Below, piece by piece: positions 28,096 through 36,435 of a DNA stretch of 64,000 nt. Within the stretch, counting starts at the first letter, position 1; each line of letters opens with the position of its first letter. The notes beneath the pieces were generated by a model, which made no database searches, had not been told where the DNA came from, and worked only from the letters and a program-made list of their open reading frames with translations. This stretch comes from Candidatus Phosphitivorax anaerolimi (GTDB taxonomy: Bacteria > Desulfobacterota > Desulfomonilia > UBA1062), in the NCBI GenBank assembly GCA_001896555.1, contig MPOS01000034.1:62001-126000 (forward strand), given 5' to 3'. The translations under genes were made by a program, and so were the position numbers.

Positions 28096-28114
28096 TACGT
28101 CATGTATTCACGAT

Positions 28115-29692
28115 CTAAAGGAGATTGAATGCCTCTTCTTTGTCTACATCCATGATATACGTAATACCGCTCACCCGTGCAGCATCCGGAGTGAGAGCGG
28201 CTATGTCGTTCCTAGAGATGTGCTCAAGCGCGAACTTTCTGCTGCCTGCCATGATCTGGCGCAATCCCTGGGTAAGCCGCTCGAAGTAGGTGTAGAGGCC
28301 GAGGGCCCCGGTGGGCAGCTTCTCGAACTCCTCTTCTCCGAGCTCGCGGCGCAGTTCGGATGCCGTGACGAAGATCTCATCCTTGGAGTTGCCGAAGCGC
28401 TCGATGTACACGGGCACCTGCATGGCGTCGATGGTGCGGCCGATGGTCTTGCCCACCATGGCCGCCGCGATGGGCCCGCGGGCCATGCCGACGAGCTTCA
28501 CAAAGGGCGCACCCATGGCCAGGCCCTTGAAGATCTGGTCCTCGAAGGCGAAACCTCCGGCCACTGTGATCGCGGGCAGGTATGCACCCTTGCCCGCCAG
28601 GTGCGATGCGTACTGATAGAGCAGCGAGTGCAGCTCTACCGGCGGCACGCCCCACTCGTTCATCATCCTCCAGGGGCTCATCCCGGTCCCGCCTCCCGCG
28701 CCGTCGACCGTGAGCAGGTCGAGCCGGTACTTGGAGGCAAAAGAAATCGCCCGGGCGAGGTCGGCAGGCCGGTATGCCCCGGTCTTGAGGAAGATGTACT
28801 TCGCGCCGGCTGCGCGGAGCTCCTCGATCCTCTTGGCAAAGGACTCTTCCGTTATCATGCCCACGCGGGAATGGCGCTCGAACTCCTTGAATGCGCCTCG
28901 CTCGAAGGCCTTGATCACCTCCTCGTCAAAGGGGTCGGGCAACACGATGTAGCCGCGCTGGCTCAACATCTGGGCCTTTTTGAGATCCGGAATCTTCACC
29001 TCCCCGCCGATGTCCTTGGCGCCCTGGCCCCATTTGAGCTCCACACATTCAACACCGAGCTTCTCGATCGCGTATTCCTGGCCGCCCAGGCGCGTGTCTT
29101 CGATATTGGCCTGGACCACGATCGTCCCGTAACCGTCGCGCTGGTATCTGCGGTAGAGCTCGACCCTGCGCTTGAGATCCACGGTGTCGACGACCCGGCC
29201 GTCCTTGAAAACGGCTCCCGGGTCCATGCCCACCACGTTCTCGCCGATGGTGAGTCCGGTGCCCATGAGGGCCGAGCCGATGGCAAGGCCTTCCCAGTTG
29301 TTCTTGGCAATGGCCGTAGAGCCGATGCCCGGGATGATCCAGGGGCGGCGGAACTTGATGCCTTTATCGTGTCCGAACCTGACGGTGAGGTCAACGTTCG
29401 GGAAGATCGCCTTATCGCTGTCGGCCTCGATCCCGTGAGCGCCCACACAGGTCCCCATGATGTTGAAATGGGAGTAGTCCACAGGAAAGCGCTTCTCGGC
29501 CGCCGTGGTTATCACGCCGAACGGCTGCGGGTAGATCACCTCGTGCCCCCGGTAGGCGGACTTTCCGATTTCGCACATCCCGATGCAGCCGTCAACACAG
29601 GTCACGCACATGCCGGAGGTCGGCACGACCGAGCCTTCTGTTCTGTTCTTGGTAAGCGTGGCAGCTGAAGCATTCACCTTCGAGATCACCAT
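28115..29692 (-). CDS. Glutamate-synthase-like FMN protein with N-terminal Cys cluster
   Basis: A 525-residue protein with the FMN-binding TIM barrel of glutamate synthase (IPGIGSTAIAKNNWEG, LDLLTVDGAGGGTG, LPAITVAGGF). It lacks the N-terminal glutamine amidotransferase domain, so it cannot use glutamine by the usual route. It also lacks the CHxxxCP-type loop that binds the 3Fe-4S cluster of true glutamate synthases. Instead four cysteines at 29, 32, 36 and 40 form C-x2-C-x3-C-x3-C, a likely 4Fe-4S site. As last gene of the redox operon it probably exchanges electrons with the NuoF::GltD subunit. Glutamate formation from ammonia is possible but unproven; a different redox substrate is equally likely. 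Confidence 0.82.
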   Translation of the reverse strand: MVISKVNASAATLTKNRTEGSVVPTSGMCVTCVDGCIGMCEIGKSAYRGHEVIYPQPFGVITTAAEKRFPVDYSHFNIMGTCVGAHGIEADSDKAIFPNVDLTVRFGHDKGIKFRRPWIIPGIGSTAIAKNNWEGLAIGSALMGTGLTIGENVVGMDPGAVFKDGRVVDTVDLKRRVELYRRYQRDGYGTIVVQANIEDTRLGGQEYAIEKLGVECVELKWGQGAKDIGGEVKIPDLKKAQMLSQRGYIVLPDPFDEEVIKAFERGAFKEFERHSRVGMITEESFAKRIEELRAAGAKYIFLKTGAYRPADLARAISFASKYRLDLLTVDGAGGGTGMSPWRMMNEWGVPPVELHSLLYQYASHLAGKGAYLPAITVAGGFAFEDQIFKGLAMGAPFVKLVGMARGPIAAAMVGKTIGRTIDAMQVPVYIERFGNSKDEIFVTASELRRELGEEEFEKLPTGALGLYTYFERLTQGLRQIMAGSRKFALEHISRNDIAALTPDAARVSGITYIMDVDKEEAFNLL

Positions 29693-29716
29693 ATACTTCC
29701 TCTCCTTTATCTCGTC

Positions 29717-30388
29717 TTATTTTATTTCACAGGCAACACACGGGTTCATGTAGCACATCATGTCGCCATACTTTTCCTTCTGGATGCAGGGCGGCGCCAG
29801 GTTTGCGCACGCGTTGCAGACGGCCTTCTCCGGCTGGTTGTATGTACACCTGAGCTGGCAGGCCGGGCAGACGTACATGCAGCCGCCGCAGAACCTGCAC
29901 ACGTCAGACTGCACGTCGAAGGGGGTGCCGATGCTGCGCTCTTCGCCGCGGCCGCGAAATCCGATGGCGCCCGCCATCATCTGCTCGGAGCACATCCTCA
30001 CGCACAGCCCGCAGAGGATGCAGTCGTCGTACTCCTGCCTGAAGCGCTGCGTCCGGACTCCGTGCGCCGAGGCAAGGTCCTGGATGACCTTTGACTGAGG
30101 ACACGAGGCCAGCAGCAACTCGATGATCATCCTCCTGGCCCGCACGACCCGCTCGGAGGCGGTCCGGACCTTGAGCCCCTCTTCGACGGGATAGGTGCAT
30201 GACGAGACGAGCCTGGCGCCCGGACCTTCACCGATCTCCACGACGCAGAGCCTGCATGCCCCGTAGGGGGACAGGCCCTCGTGATGACAGAGCGTCGGGA
30301 TGGGAAAGCCCAGAAACCGCGCCGCCTCGAGGATGGTCGATCCATCTTCCACAGACACGGCCAGCCCGTTGATCGTGAGATTAATCAT
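29717..30388 (-). CDS. 2Fe-2S/4Fe-4S electron-transfer protein, NuoG N-terminal type
   Basis: A 223-residue ferredoxin-like subunit. A plant-type 2Fe-2S domain uses Cys34, 45, 48 and 64 (C-x10-C-x2-C-x15-C), as in NuoG, HydA and formate dehydrogenase partners. Further sites include CILCGLCVRMC near 129 and CRFCGGCMYVCPAC near 168, then a tail with five more cysteines. It lacks the molybdopterin-like domain of full NuoG, so it serves as an electron wire. GGGAGGAG precedes the ATG and it overlaps the NuoF::GltD gene by 8 bases. It most likely links that flavoprotein with the glutamate-synthase-like protein. Confidence 0.88.
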   Translation of the reverse strand: MINLTINGLAVSVEDGSTILEAARFLGFPIPTLCHHEGLSPYGACRLCVVEIGEGPGARLVSSCTYPVEEGLKVRTASERVVRARRMIIELLLASCPQSKVIQDLASAHGVRTQRFRQEYDDCILCGLCVRMCSEQMMAGAIGFRGRGEERSIGTPFDVQSDVCRFCGGCMYVCPACQLRCTYNQPEKAVCNACANLAPPCIQKEKYGDMMCYMNPCVACEIK

Positions 30389-33300
30389 GTCGTACTCCTC
30401 CCATTGCAGCGCCTGCCGGTTTCTCCATGGTGAACGCGAGATCGCACCTAAGGCAGCGCCTGGATTCCGTCCTCGCCTGCCCCTCGGTCAGGGCCGATTC
30501 CACCTCGCGGAAGTTCTTCACCCGCTCGGAAGGAGGCAGCGAGACCGGAACGGCGCGCGGCGGCGTTTCGCCGGACTCCTCGTGCACCGCGGGCTCGATG
30601 TACACCTCCGGCAGCTTGGGTTTTGCCGGCTCGACGAGCGGCTGTCCGCTCAGGTACCGGTCGATGACCAGCGCGGCCTTCTTGCCGGATGCCACGGCGT
30701 CGATGACGGTGTTGGGCCCGGTCACGAGATCGCCGCCCGCGAAAACCCCCTTTATGCTCGTTTCAAGGGTCTTCCTGTCGGCCTTCACCCTGCCGCCCTT
30801 GTCGAGCTCGAGCCCCATGGATGCCAGTGCCCTGCTCGAGGGTCTTTCGCCGATGGCCACGATGAGCGTGTCCAGGTCCACTCGGAATTCGCTCCCCGGT
30901 ATCGGCACCGGGGTGCGCCTGCCGGTGGCATCGACCTCGCCCAGGCGGTTCCTTACGCATTCGATGCCGGTGAGACGGCCCTCTCTGGCATGGATCTTTA
31001 TGGGCGAGACAAGGGTTTCCAGCTCGACACCTTCCCGGATGGCCGCCTCGATCTCCTCCTGCCGCACGTGGATCTTCACGGGCGAGATGAGGGTCTCGAT
31101 CCTGACTCCCTCTTCGAGCGCAGCCTCGATCTCTTCTTCATACGCGGGCATCTCGTCACGGGTGCGGCGGTAGAACAGGGTCACCCCGGTTACCTCCTTC
31201 TGCCGCAGCGCGACCCGCGCGGCGTCCACGGCCGAGTTTCCGCCGCCGACTATCCCTACGTGCCCGCGCGCGAGCTCGTTTCCTCTCATGTTGAATTCCT
31301 TCAGGAACTCAATGGAGGGGAAGATCCCTTCCACTTCCTCGTTCTCCAGGCCCAGGCGCCAGCTCTCGTGCGCCCCCATGGCCAGGAACACTGCATCAAA
31401 TCCATCGGACATGAGATCCGGTATGGTCATGTCCCTCCCCAGGGCGCGGCCGTATTCGATCGAGATGTTTTTGTTCATGAGGGTCTCTATTTCCTTCTCG
31501 ACGATGTCCCTGGGCAGCCGGTAGGCCGGCAGGAAGCACGTGAGCATGCCGCCTGGGATGTTTTCCGCCTCGAAGATCGTGACCCGGTAACCGAGCAGGG
31601 AGAGCTGGTGCGCCGCCGTGATTCCGGCCGGTCCGGCCCCGATGACCGCCACCTTCCTGCCCTTGCCCTGAGCCGCTTCCGGCCGGTAAACCGAAGGATC
31701 GACCCGGTCGGTGACAAACCGCTTGAGCGCCCGGATGGCGACCCCCTCTCCTCCGCCCGCGCCCAGGCTGCAGCGGCTTTCGCATTTGCGGTCGCACACC
31801 CTGGCGCTCACTGCCGGGAAGGGATTGGCGGAGCGGATGACCCGGTATGCCTCCTCGTAATCGCCCTTTTCTATGAGGGCGATGTATCTCCACGGCTCCG
31901 TATCCACGGGGCACGCGGCCTGGCAGGGGGCCCCGGTGAGCTGCTTGCAGACGAATGCATCGCAGCGCTTGTCTTCGATGTGGCGCTCGTACTCTTCACG
32001 GAAGTACCTGAGCGTGCTCAGGACCGGGTTGGCGGCCGACTGGCCGAGGGCGCACATGGTAGTGTCCCTGACCGTCTCCCCGAGCTCCTCAAGCAGATCC
32101 AGATGTTCGGGCGTGCCTCTGCCGTTGATGATGTCCTCGAGGAGCTCATGCAGCCGCTGCGTGCCCTTGCGGCAGGTAAAGCACTTTCCGCACGACTCGT
32201 CTTTCAGGAAGGCCATGAAATACCTGGCCACATCGATCATGCACGTAGAGTCGTCCATGACGATCATGCCGCCCGAGCCCATGATGGAGCCCGCGGCCTT
32301 GAGGCTCTCGTACGTGATGGGCAGGTCGAACCTCGATGCCGGGATGCAGCCGCCGGCCGGTCCGCCGGTCTGTACGGCCTTGATCTTCCTCTTCCCCTGC
32401 ACTCCGCCGCCGATGTCCCGCACGACCTGATTCAAGGTCATGCCCATGGGCACCTCAACGAGGCCGGTGTTCCTGATCTTGCCCACCAGGCTGAAGATCT
32501 TCGTGCCGGTGTTGCCTTCCGCACCCGTCTCCGCGTACTGCCGGGAGCCTTGAGCAACGATGATCGGTATGTTCGCCCAGGTTTCCACGTTGTTGATCAT
32601 CGTGGGCCTGCCGTAGAGTCCTTTGACGATGGGGAACGGGGGCCTCTGTCTGGGCTCGCCCATGTGCCCCTCGATGGACCTGATCAGGGCAGTTTCTTCT
32701 CCACAGACAAAGGCGCCTGCGCCCTTGACGATCGATATGTCGAAGGAGAAGCCGGTCCCGAGGATGTTCTTTCCGAGCAGGCCCATCTCTCTCGCCTGCT
32801 CGAGTGCGATCTTCAGATGCTTGATCGCAAGCGGATATTCCGTTCGAATGTAGATGATCCCCTCGGTTGCGCCCGTGGCAAAGGCGCCTATGGTCATTCC
32901 CTCGATGATGCTGTGCGGGTTGCCCTCAAGGACGCTCCTGTCCATGTAGGCGCCCGGGTCGCCCTCGTCGGCGTTGCAGATGAGGTATTTCCCGGAGGCG
33001 TTTCGCTGGGAGGCGAAGAGCCCCCATTTCCGCCCGGTGGGGAAGCCCGCCCCCCCGCGGCCGCGAAGCCCCGAGGCCGTCACCTCTTCGACGACGCGCC
33101 CGGGATTCTGCTCTTCAAAAGCCCGGGCAAGGGCGAGATAGCCGTCGTTGAGGATATAGTCGTTGATGCGGATGGGGTCGATCTTTTCGTTCCTGCTGAT
33201 GATGGTCCTTACCTGCCCCTGGAAGAAGGGCATGTCGTCCTGCTTCTCGATCCGCGTGCCTGTTTCGGGATGCACGTAGAGCAGGTGCTCGACAGCCTCA

Positions 33301-33614
33301 CCCCGCCCGGCCGCATCGATGATGTCCGCGATGTCGTCGGGGCGCACCTTTGGGTAGAAGGTGCGCCTAGGCTCGAGGAGCACCGAGGGTTCCATTGCGC
33401 AGAAGCCGTGGCAGCCCGTGATGCGCAGGCGGACTCCGCAGGCCGGGCCCTTCCGGAGCAGCTCGCGCTTGGCCGCTCGGATAACGGCGTTGGCGCCGCT
33501 TGCCTGCCCGCACGTGCCCGCGGATATGACCAGTGTAGGGATGTTAGGATCGAATTGCTTAAGAAGGCGTGACCGGAACTCGTGAAGTCCGTTTATCGAA
33601 TTGAACTTTTCCAT
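30381..33614 (-). CDS. NuoF::GltD fusion flavoprotein
   Basis: A 1077-residue fusion. Residues 25-110 form a thioredoxin-like 2Fe-2S domain (Cys35, Cys68, Cys72 and possibly Cys59). The NuoF core follows: GRGGAGFPTGRKW near 187 for FMN and NADH, an SLBB domain, and CGKCFTCRKG near 475 with a fourth Cys about 45 residues on for 4Fe-4S. Residues 560-640 carry a double-cluster domain (CQAACPVD, VCDRKCESRC) as in GltD. The end is a GltD-type oxidoreductase with FAD site VIGAGPAGITAA near 657 and a second dinucleotide site GIVGGGNSAVDAA near 790. A 26-residue tandem duplication lies near residues 823-874. Two pyridine-nucleotide sites joined by iron-sulfur centres suggest a transhydrogenase or electron-bifurcating enzyme. 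Confidence 0.88.
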   Translation of the reverse strand: MEKFNSINGLHEFRSRLLKQFDPNIPTLVISAGTCGQASGANAVIRAAKRELLRKGPACGVRLRITGCHGFCAMEPSVLLEPRRTFYPKVRPDDIADIIDAAGRGEAVEHLLYVHPETGTRIEKQDDMPFFQGQVRTIISRNEKIDPIRINDYILNDGYLALARAFEEQNPGRVVEEVTASGLRGRGGAGFPTGRKWGLFASQRNASGKYLICNADEGDPGAYMDRSVLEGNPHSIIEGMTIGAFATGATEGIIYIRTEYPLAIKHLKIALEQAREMGLLGKNILGTGFSFDISIVKGAGAFVCGEETALIRSIEGHMGEPRQRPPFPIVKGLYGRPTMINNVETWANIPIIVAQGSRQYAETGAEGNTGTKIFSLVGKIRNTGLVEVPMGMTLNQVVRDIGGGVQGKRKIKAVQTGGPAGGCIPASRFDLPITYESLKAAGSIMGSGGMIVMDDSTCMIDVARYFMAFLKDESCGKCFTCRKGTQRLHELLEDIINGRGTPEHLDLLEELGETVRDTTMCALGQSAANPVLSTLRYFREEYERHIEDKRCDAFVCKQLTGAPCQAACPVDTEPWRYIALIEKGDYEEAYRVIRSANPFPAVSARVCDRKCESRCSLGAGGGEGVAIRALKRFVTDRVDPSVYRPEAAQGKGRKVAVIGAGPAGITAAHQLSLLGYRVTIFEAENIPGGMLTCFLPAYRLPRDIVEKEIETLMNKNISIEYGRALGRDMTIPDLMSDGFDAVFLAMGAHESWRLGLENEEVEGIFPSIEFLKEFNMRGNELARGHVGIVGGGNSAVDAARVALRQKEVTGVTLFYRRTRDEMPAYEEEIEAALEEGVRIETLISPVKIHVRQEEIEAAIREGVELETLVSPIKIHAREGRLTGIECVRNRLGEVDATGRRTPVPIPGSEFRVDLDTLIVAIGERPSSRALASMGLELDKGGRVKADRKTLETSIKGVFAGGDLVTGPNTVIDAVASGKKAALVIDRYLSGQPLVEPAKPKLPEVYIEPAVHEESGETPPRAVPVSLPPSERVKNFREVESALTEGQARTESRRCLRCDLAFTMEKPAGAAMGGVRHD
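30991..31146 (-). repeat. 78-base tandem duplication inside the GltD domain
   Basis: Two adjacent 78-base units (30991-31068 and 31069-31146), about two thirds identical, encode 26 residues each: EEIEAALEEGVRIETL then ISPVKIHVRQ, and EEIEAAIREGVELETL then VSPIKIHARE. Unit length is a multiple of three, so the frame is kept. Confidence 0.85.
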
Positions 33615-33626
33615 GGTGTCCGCCCC

Positions 33627-34478
33627 CTACAGTTCCGCCCTGCCGATGTCGAGCAGGTGGCCCTCACACCCCGTGCGGGTGCATATGCGAAATACACCGC
33701 TCCCGTCAGCGAGCCTCATCGTTGCCAGCGGGGCCCCGCATTCCACACAGCGGGAGCCGTCCTGGAAAGACGAAGCACAGTGTGGGCAGGAGAGCTGAAC
33801 GATGGCGTCGGCGGGAAAGTCGTGCTCGTGGGTTCTGGAAAAATGCCCATAGAGAGAGGGAATCCTGGCCCATCCGGTCTTGCCGTTCATCGAAGCCGTA
33901 ATCAGTATGGACGGGTGGCCGTGGACACTGGTCTCACTGTCCATGAGGCTCTTGCCGCACCGGGGACAGGACACCTCTATCAGAAACGGGTGCGCTTCCT
34001 CAGCCTTGTCAGAACCGAAGGTGCCTTCCCTCGTGTCCCGGAGGATCTCACCGACCTTCCGGGCGGTCACGTTCGCGAAGTAGTGCCCGTCGGAAACCAC
34101 GATAGGACCCAGGGCGCATGCCCCGAGACAGTTGACCGTCTCGAAGGTGATCTCGTTGTCAGGGGTGGTCTCGCCCGGTTTTATCCCGAGCTCCTGCGAG
34201 AACTCCTCCACGATCTTCTGAGCGCCGCGCACGTGGCAAGCCGTGCCGAGGCAGGCCGATATGCAGTGCCTGCCCTTGGGCTTCAGGCTGAAGGCCTTGT
34301 AGAACGTCGCCACGCCGTAGATGTCGGCGAGCGGGCGCCCTGTCTCTCTTGCCACCAGCCTCAAGGCCTCCTCGGGGAGATAGGAGCACTCCTCCTGGAT
34401 CTCTTCGAGGATGGCGATGATCCCCGCATGATTCTTGCTGTTGCGTTGAATGATATCAAGAATGCCTTTCTTATCCAT
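33627..34478 (-). CDS. NuoE-type 2Fe-2S subunit with C-terminal zinc ribbons
   Basis: A 283-residue protein in two parts. Residues 1-150 are a NuoE/HydC-like thioredoxin-fold ferredoxin with all four ligands, C-x4-C in ACLGTACHVRGA and C-x3-C in NCLGACALGP. Residues 165-283 form an added domain with Cys pairs (CPRCGKS, CPHCASSF, CVECG, CTRTGCEG), which looks like two zinc ribbons or rubredoxin-like knuckles. NuoE alone is about 160 residues, so this extension is unusual. AAGGAG precedes the ATG and the NuoF::GltD gene begins 12 bases after the stop, its natural partner. Confidence 0.87.
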   Translation of the reverse strand: MDKKGILDIIQRNSKNHAGIIAILEEIQEECSYLPEEALRLVARETGRPLADIYGVATFYKAFSLKPKGRHCISACLGTACHVRGAQKIVEEFSQELGIKPGETTPDNEITFETVNCLGACALGPIVVSDGHYFANVTARKVGEILRDTREGTFGSDKAEEAHPFLIEVSCPRCGKSLMDSETSVHGHPSILITASMNGKTGWARIPSLYGHFSRTHEHDFPADAIVQLSCPHCASSFQDGSRCVECGAPLATMRLADGSGVFRICTRTGCEGHLLDIGRAEL

Positions 34479-34529
34479 GCCTCTCTCTTTCTCCTTAGGG
34501 CCGACCTTCCTCTATCCCGTGTCGCACCC

Positions 34530-34829
34530 TTACTGGTATTCTTCGCAATGCCACACGCCCGATTCAGGACGTGGAAAGCGGCACGTATCGCGATTGACGC
34601 AGTTGCCGCACAGGCCCAGGATCGCACCCGTTGCATTGAGCTTCACTTTCGCGCTCCGGAGCTTTGCGGACCCGGCGCAGCGCCCGGCCTTCCTGCCGGG
34701 ATGCGACCTGCCGCCCGCCTCATACTCCTCACAGAAATGAATGCCCTGGCCCTGCCCGGGTGACTTTGTCAAGGTGCACCGCGATGAGTATTTGCAGGCA
34801 GAACAGAGCCCCTCGTACTGTTCGGGCAT
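34530..34829 (-). CDS. Small twin-repeat Cys protein, first gene of the redox operon
   Basis: A 99-residue protein with two copies of one Cys motif. Copy 1 uses Cys9, 12, 18 and 33 and copy 2 Cys74, 77, 83 and 95: C-x2-C-x5-C-x(11-14)-C, each closing with C-E-E-Y. A basic linker of about 37 residues joins them. The spacing suits a metal or iron-sulfur site. I know no name for the family. AGGGGGTG precedes the ATG at 34829, and the sigma-54 promoter lies 40 bases upstream, which makes this the leading gene of the operon. It ends 51 bases before the NuoE gene. Confidence 0.75.
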   Translation of the reverse strand: MPEQYEGLCSACKYSSRCTLTKSPGQGQGIHFCEEYEAGGRSHPGRKAGRCAGSAKLRSAKVKLNATGAILGLCGNCVNRDTCRFPRPESGVWHCEEYQ

Positions 34830-34868
34830 GTCGCACCCCCTGTTTCTTGTTCACGTGACAGGTCATGG

Positions 34869-34884
34869 GGCAAGAAGCATGCCT
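34869..34884 (-). promoter_or_regulatory. Sigma-54 promoter of the redox operon
   Basis: Read on the minus strand the site is AGGCATGCTTCTTGCC. It has the invariant GG (-24) and GC (-12) at the required distance, with GGCA, the following G and TTGC all matching TGGCACG-N4-TTGCW. Transcription would start near 34857, about 28 bases before the first ATG. An NtrC-type activator gene ends 186 bases upstream. Confidence 0.78.
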
Positions 34885-35036
34885 TTCGCCTCACAGAGGA
34901 ACGCCGGAGATATACGAACCGTCCGGGCCTTGTATTCAGTGGCTATGTTTTTGTTTTTGTTGGATTTGTCGAGCTTACGGCAGCGCGGCGGTGCCGGGCG
35001 GCCGTTCTCGCGGATAGAGAGGGCTATCGGCTCAAA

Positions 35037-35055
35037 GTGGGGAGATTTTCCCCAC
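35037..35055. promoter_or_regulatory. Perfect palindrome, candidate enhancer for the NtrC-type regulator
   Basis: GTGGGGA (35037-35043) and TCCCCAC (35049-35055) are perfect complements around GATTT. The centre is about 160 bases upstream of the sigma-54 -24 element, the usual range for an upstream activator site. Lying 16 bases after the regulator's stop codon, it could also act as a transcript-end hairpin, but the T run after it is only three bases. Confidence 0.55.
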
Positions 35056-35070
35056 CTGGTGAGATATTCA

Positions 35071-36435
35071 TCACTTCCCGGAGGGCTTGTCTCCAGGGAG
35101 GGGGGCCTGCTTGATCTTTTCCCTTAAGGTCTTGCGGTCGATGCCGAGTATCTCGGCGGCACGTGATTTGTTTCCTCCCACGCTTGCCAGGACCATCCGG
35201 ATGTAGCCGGCCTCTTCCTCTGCCAGGGACCTGAACGGGACCGGCCCGGAGAGGGCGGAGAACCGCATGACGGACGGCAGATCGGGTATGGTGACGGTTT
35301 CCCCCTCGGCCATGATGACCATCCTCTGGACAAGGTTCTCAAGCTCCCTGACATTTCCGGGCCAGGCATAGTTCATGAAGATCTCCATGGTCTCGGCCGG
35401 GAAGACCGGCTCGGGCTTTCCCAGCTCACGGGCGAACTTGGCCCCGAAATGCGAGACCAGCAAAGGAATGTCCTCCTGCCGGTTTCTCAGGGGCGGGACT
35501 GTGATGGATACGACATTGAGCCGAAAGAACAGGTCCTCGCGGAAGAGCTCCTTGTGCACCAGGGACTGCAGGTCCTTATTGCTCGACGCAACGATCCGGA
35601 CATCGACCTTCTGGGTCTTCCGGGCTCCGACCATGCACACCTGCTTGTCCTGGAGCACGCGCAGGAGCTTGACCTGCATGGCCGGGCTCATCTCGTTGAT
35701 CTCGTCTAAAAAGATAGTGCCCCCGTCCGCGGTCTGGAAGAACCCGGCGCGCGACTCGGTCGCTCCGGTAAACGCCCCCTTCACGTAACCGAACAGCTCG
35801 CTTTCGAGCAGCTTTTCCGGGATGGCGCCGCAGTTGACCGGAACAAAGGGGGCCGAGGCCCGCTTGCTGCTGTAGTGGATTGCACGTGCGACGAGCTCCT
35901 TGCCTGTGCCGCTTTCGCCCAGAACGAGCACGGTGGCCGAGGATGCCGCCGCCTTTTCGATCTGTGCGAGCATGTTCCGGATGGCAAGCGATTCTCCGAT
36001 GATGCCGTATGAATTGGGCCTGACCCGGGGTTTTCTCCCCTTGACCATGGTCTTGAGCTCCCGCTTGTTGAGGGCCCTCTCAACGGCCGCGAACAGCTCC
36101 TCGTCTGTGAAGGGCTTGGGAAGGTACTCTTCCGCCCCCATCTTCACCGCTTCCACCGCACCTTTTACGGATGCATAGCCGGTGATCATGATCACCTCGG
36201 TGTCGAAGTAGTTTTCCCTGACGTGGCGTACGAGATCCAGGCCGCTGATTTTCGGCATTTTGTAATCAGTGATGACCAGATCCACCGGCGATTGTTCAAG
36301 CATCTTGACGGCATCGGCGACATTCGATGCGGTGAGTACCTGGTACCCGCGGGAGGAGAGGTTCCGCTCGAGGATGTCGAGCGCGGTGGGTGCGTCGTCC
36401 ACCACCAGTATGCGGTTTTTCCGGGCTGCCGTCAT
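35071..36435 (-). CDS. Sigma-54-dependent response regulator, NtrC family
   Basis: A 454-residue activator. The receiver domain (residues 7-120) has VDDAP and phospho-Asp near 55 (LVITDYKMPK). The AAA+ domain shows Walker A GESGTGKE, the sigma-54 contact loop GAFTGA near 217 and Walker B TIFLDEI. The C-terminal Fis-type helix-turn-helix is NKSRAAEILGIDRKTLREK. It overlaps the kinase gene by 4 bases, so the pair is one operon. The closest sigma-54 promoter downstream drives the redox operon, which makes that operon its probable target. Confidence 0.93.
   Translation of the reverse strand: MTAARKNRILVVDDAPTALDILERNLSSRGYQVLTASNVADAVKMLEQSPVDLVITDYKMPKISGLDLVRHVRENYFDTEVIMITGYASVKGAVEAVKMGAEEYLPKPFTDEELFAAVERALNKRELKTMVKGRKPRVRPNSYGIIGESLAIRNMLAQIEKAAASSATVLVLGESGTGKELVARAIHYSSKRASAPFVPVNCGAIPEKLLESELFGYVKGAFTGATESRAGFFQTADGGTIFLDEINEMSPAMQVKLLRVLQDKQVCMVGARKTQKVDVRIVASSNKDLQSLVHKELFREDLFFRLNVVSITVPPLRNRQEDIPLLVSHFGAKFARELGKPEPVFPAETMEIFMNYAWPGNVRELENLVQRMVIMAEGETVTIPDLPSVMRFSALSGPVPFRSLAEEEAGYIRMVLASVGGNKSRAAEILGIDRKTLREKIKQAPLPGDKPSGK

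Noticed and set aside
30300-33572. A plus-strand open frame of more than 1000 codons opposite the NuoF::GltD gene.
   Set aside because: It is the antisense shadow of a clearly recognised coding sequence in GC-rich DNA; its translation has no domain pattern.
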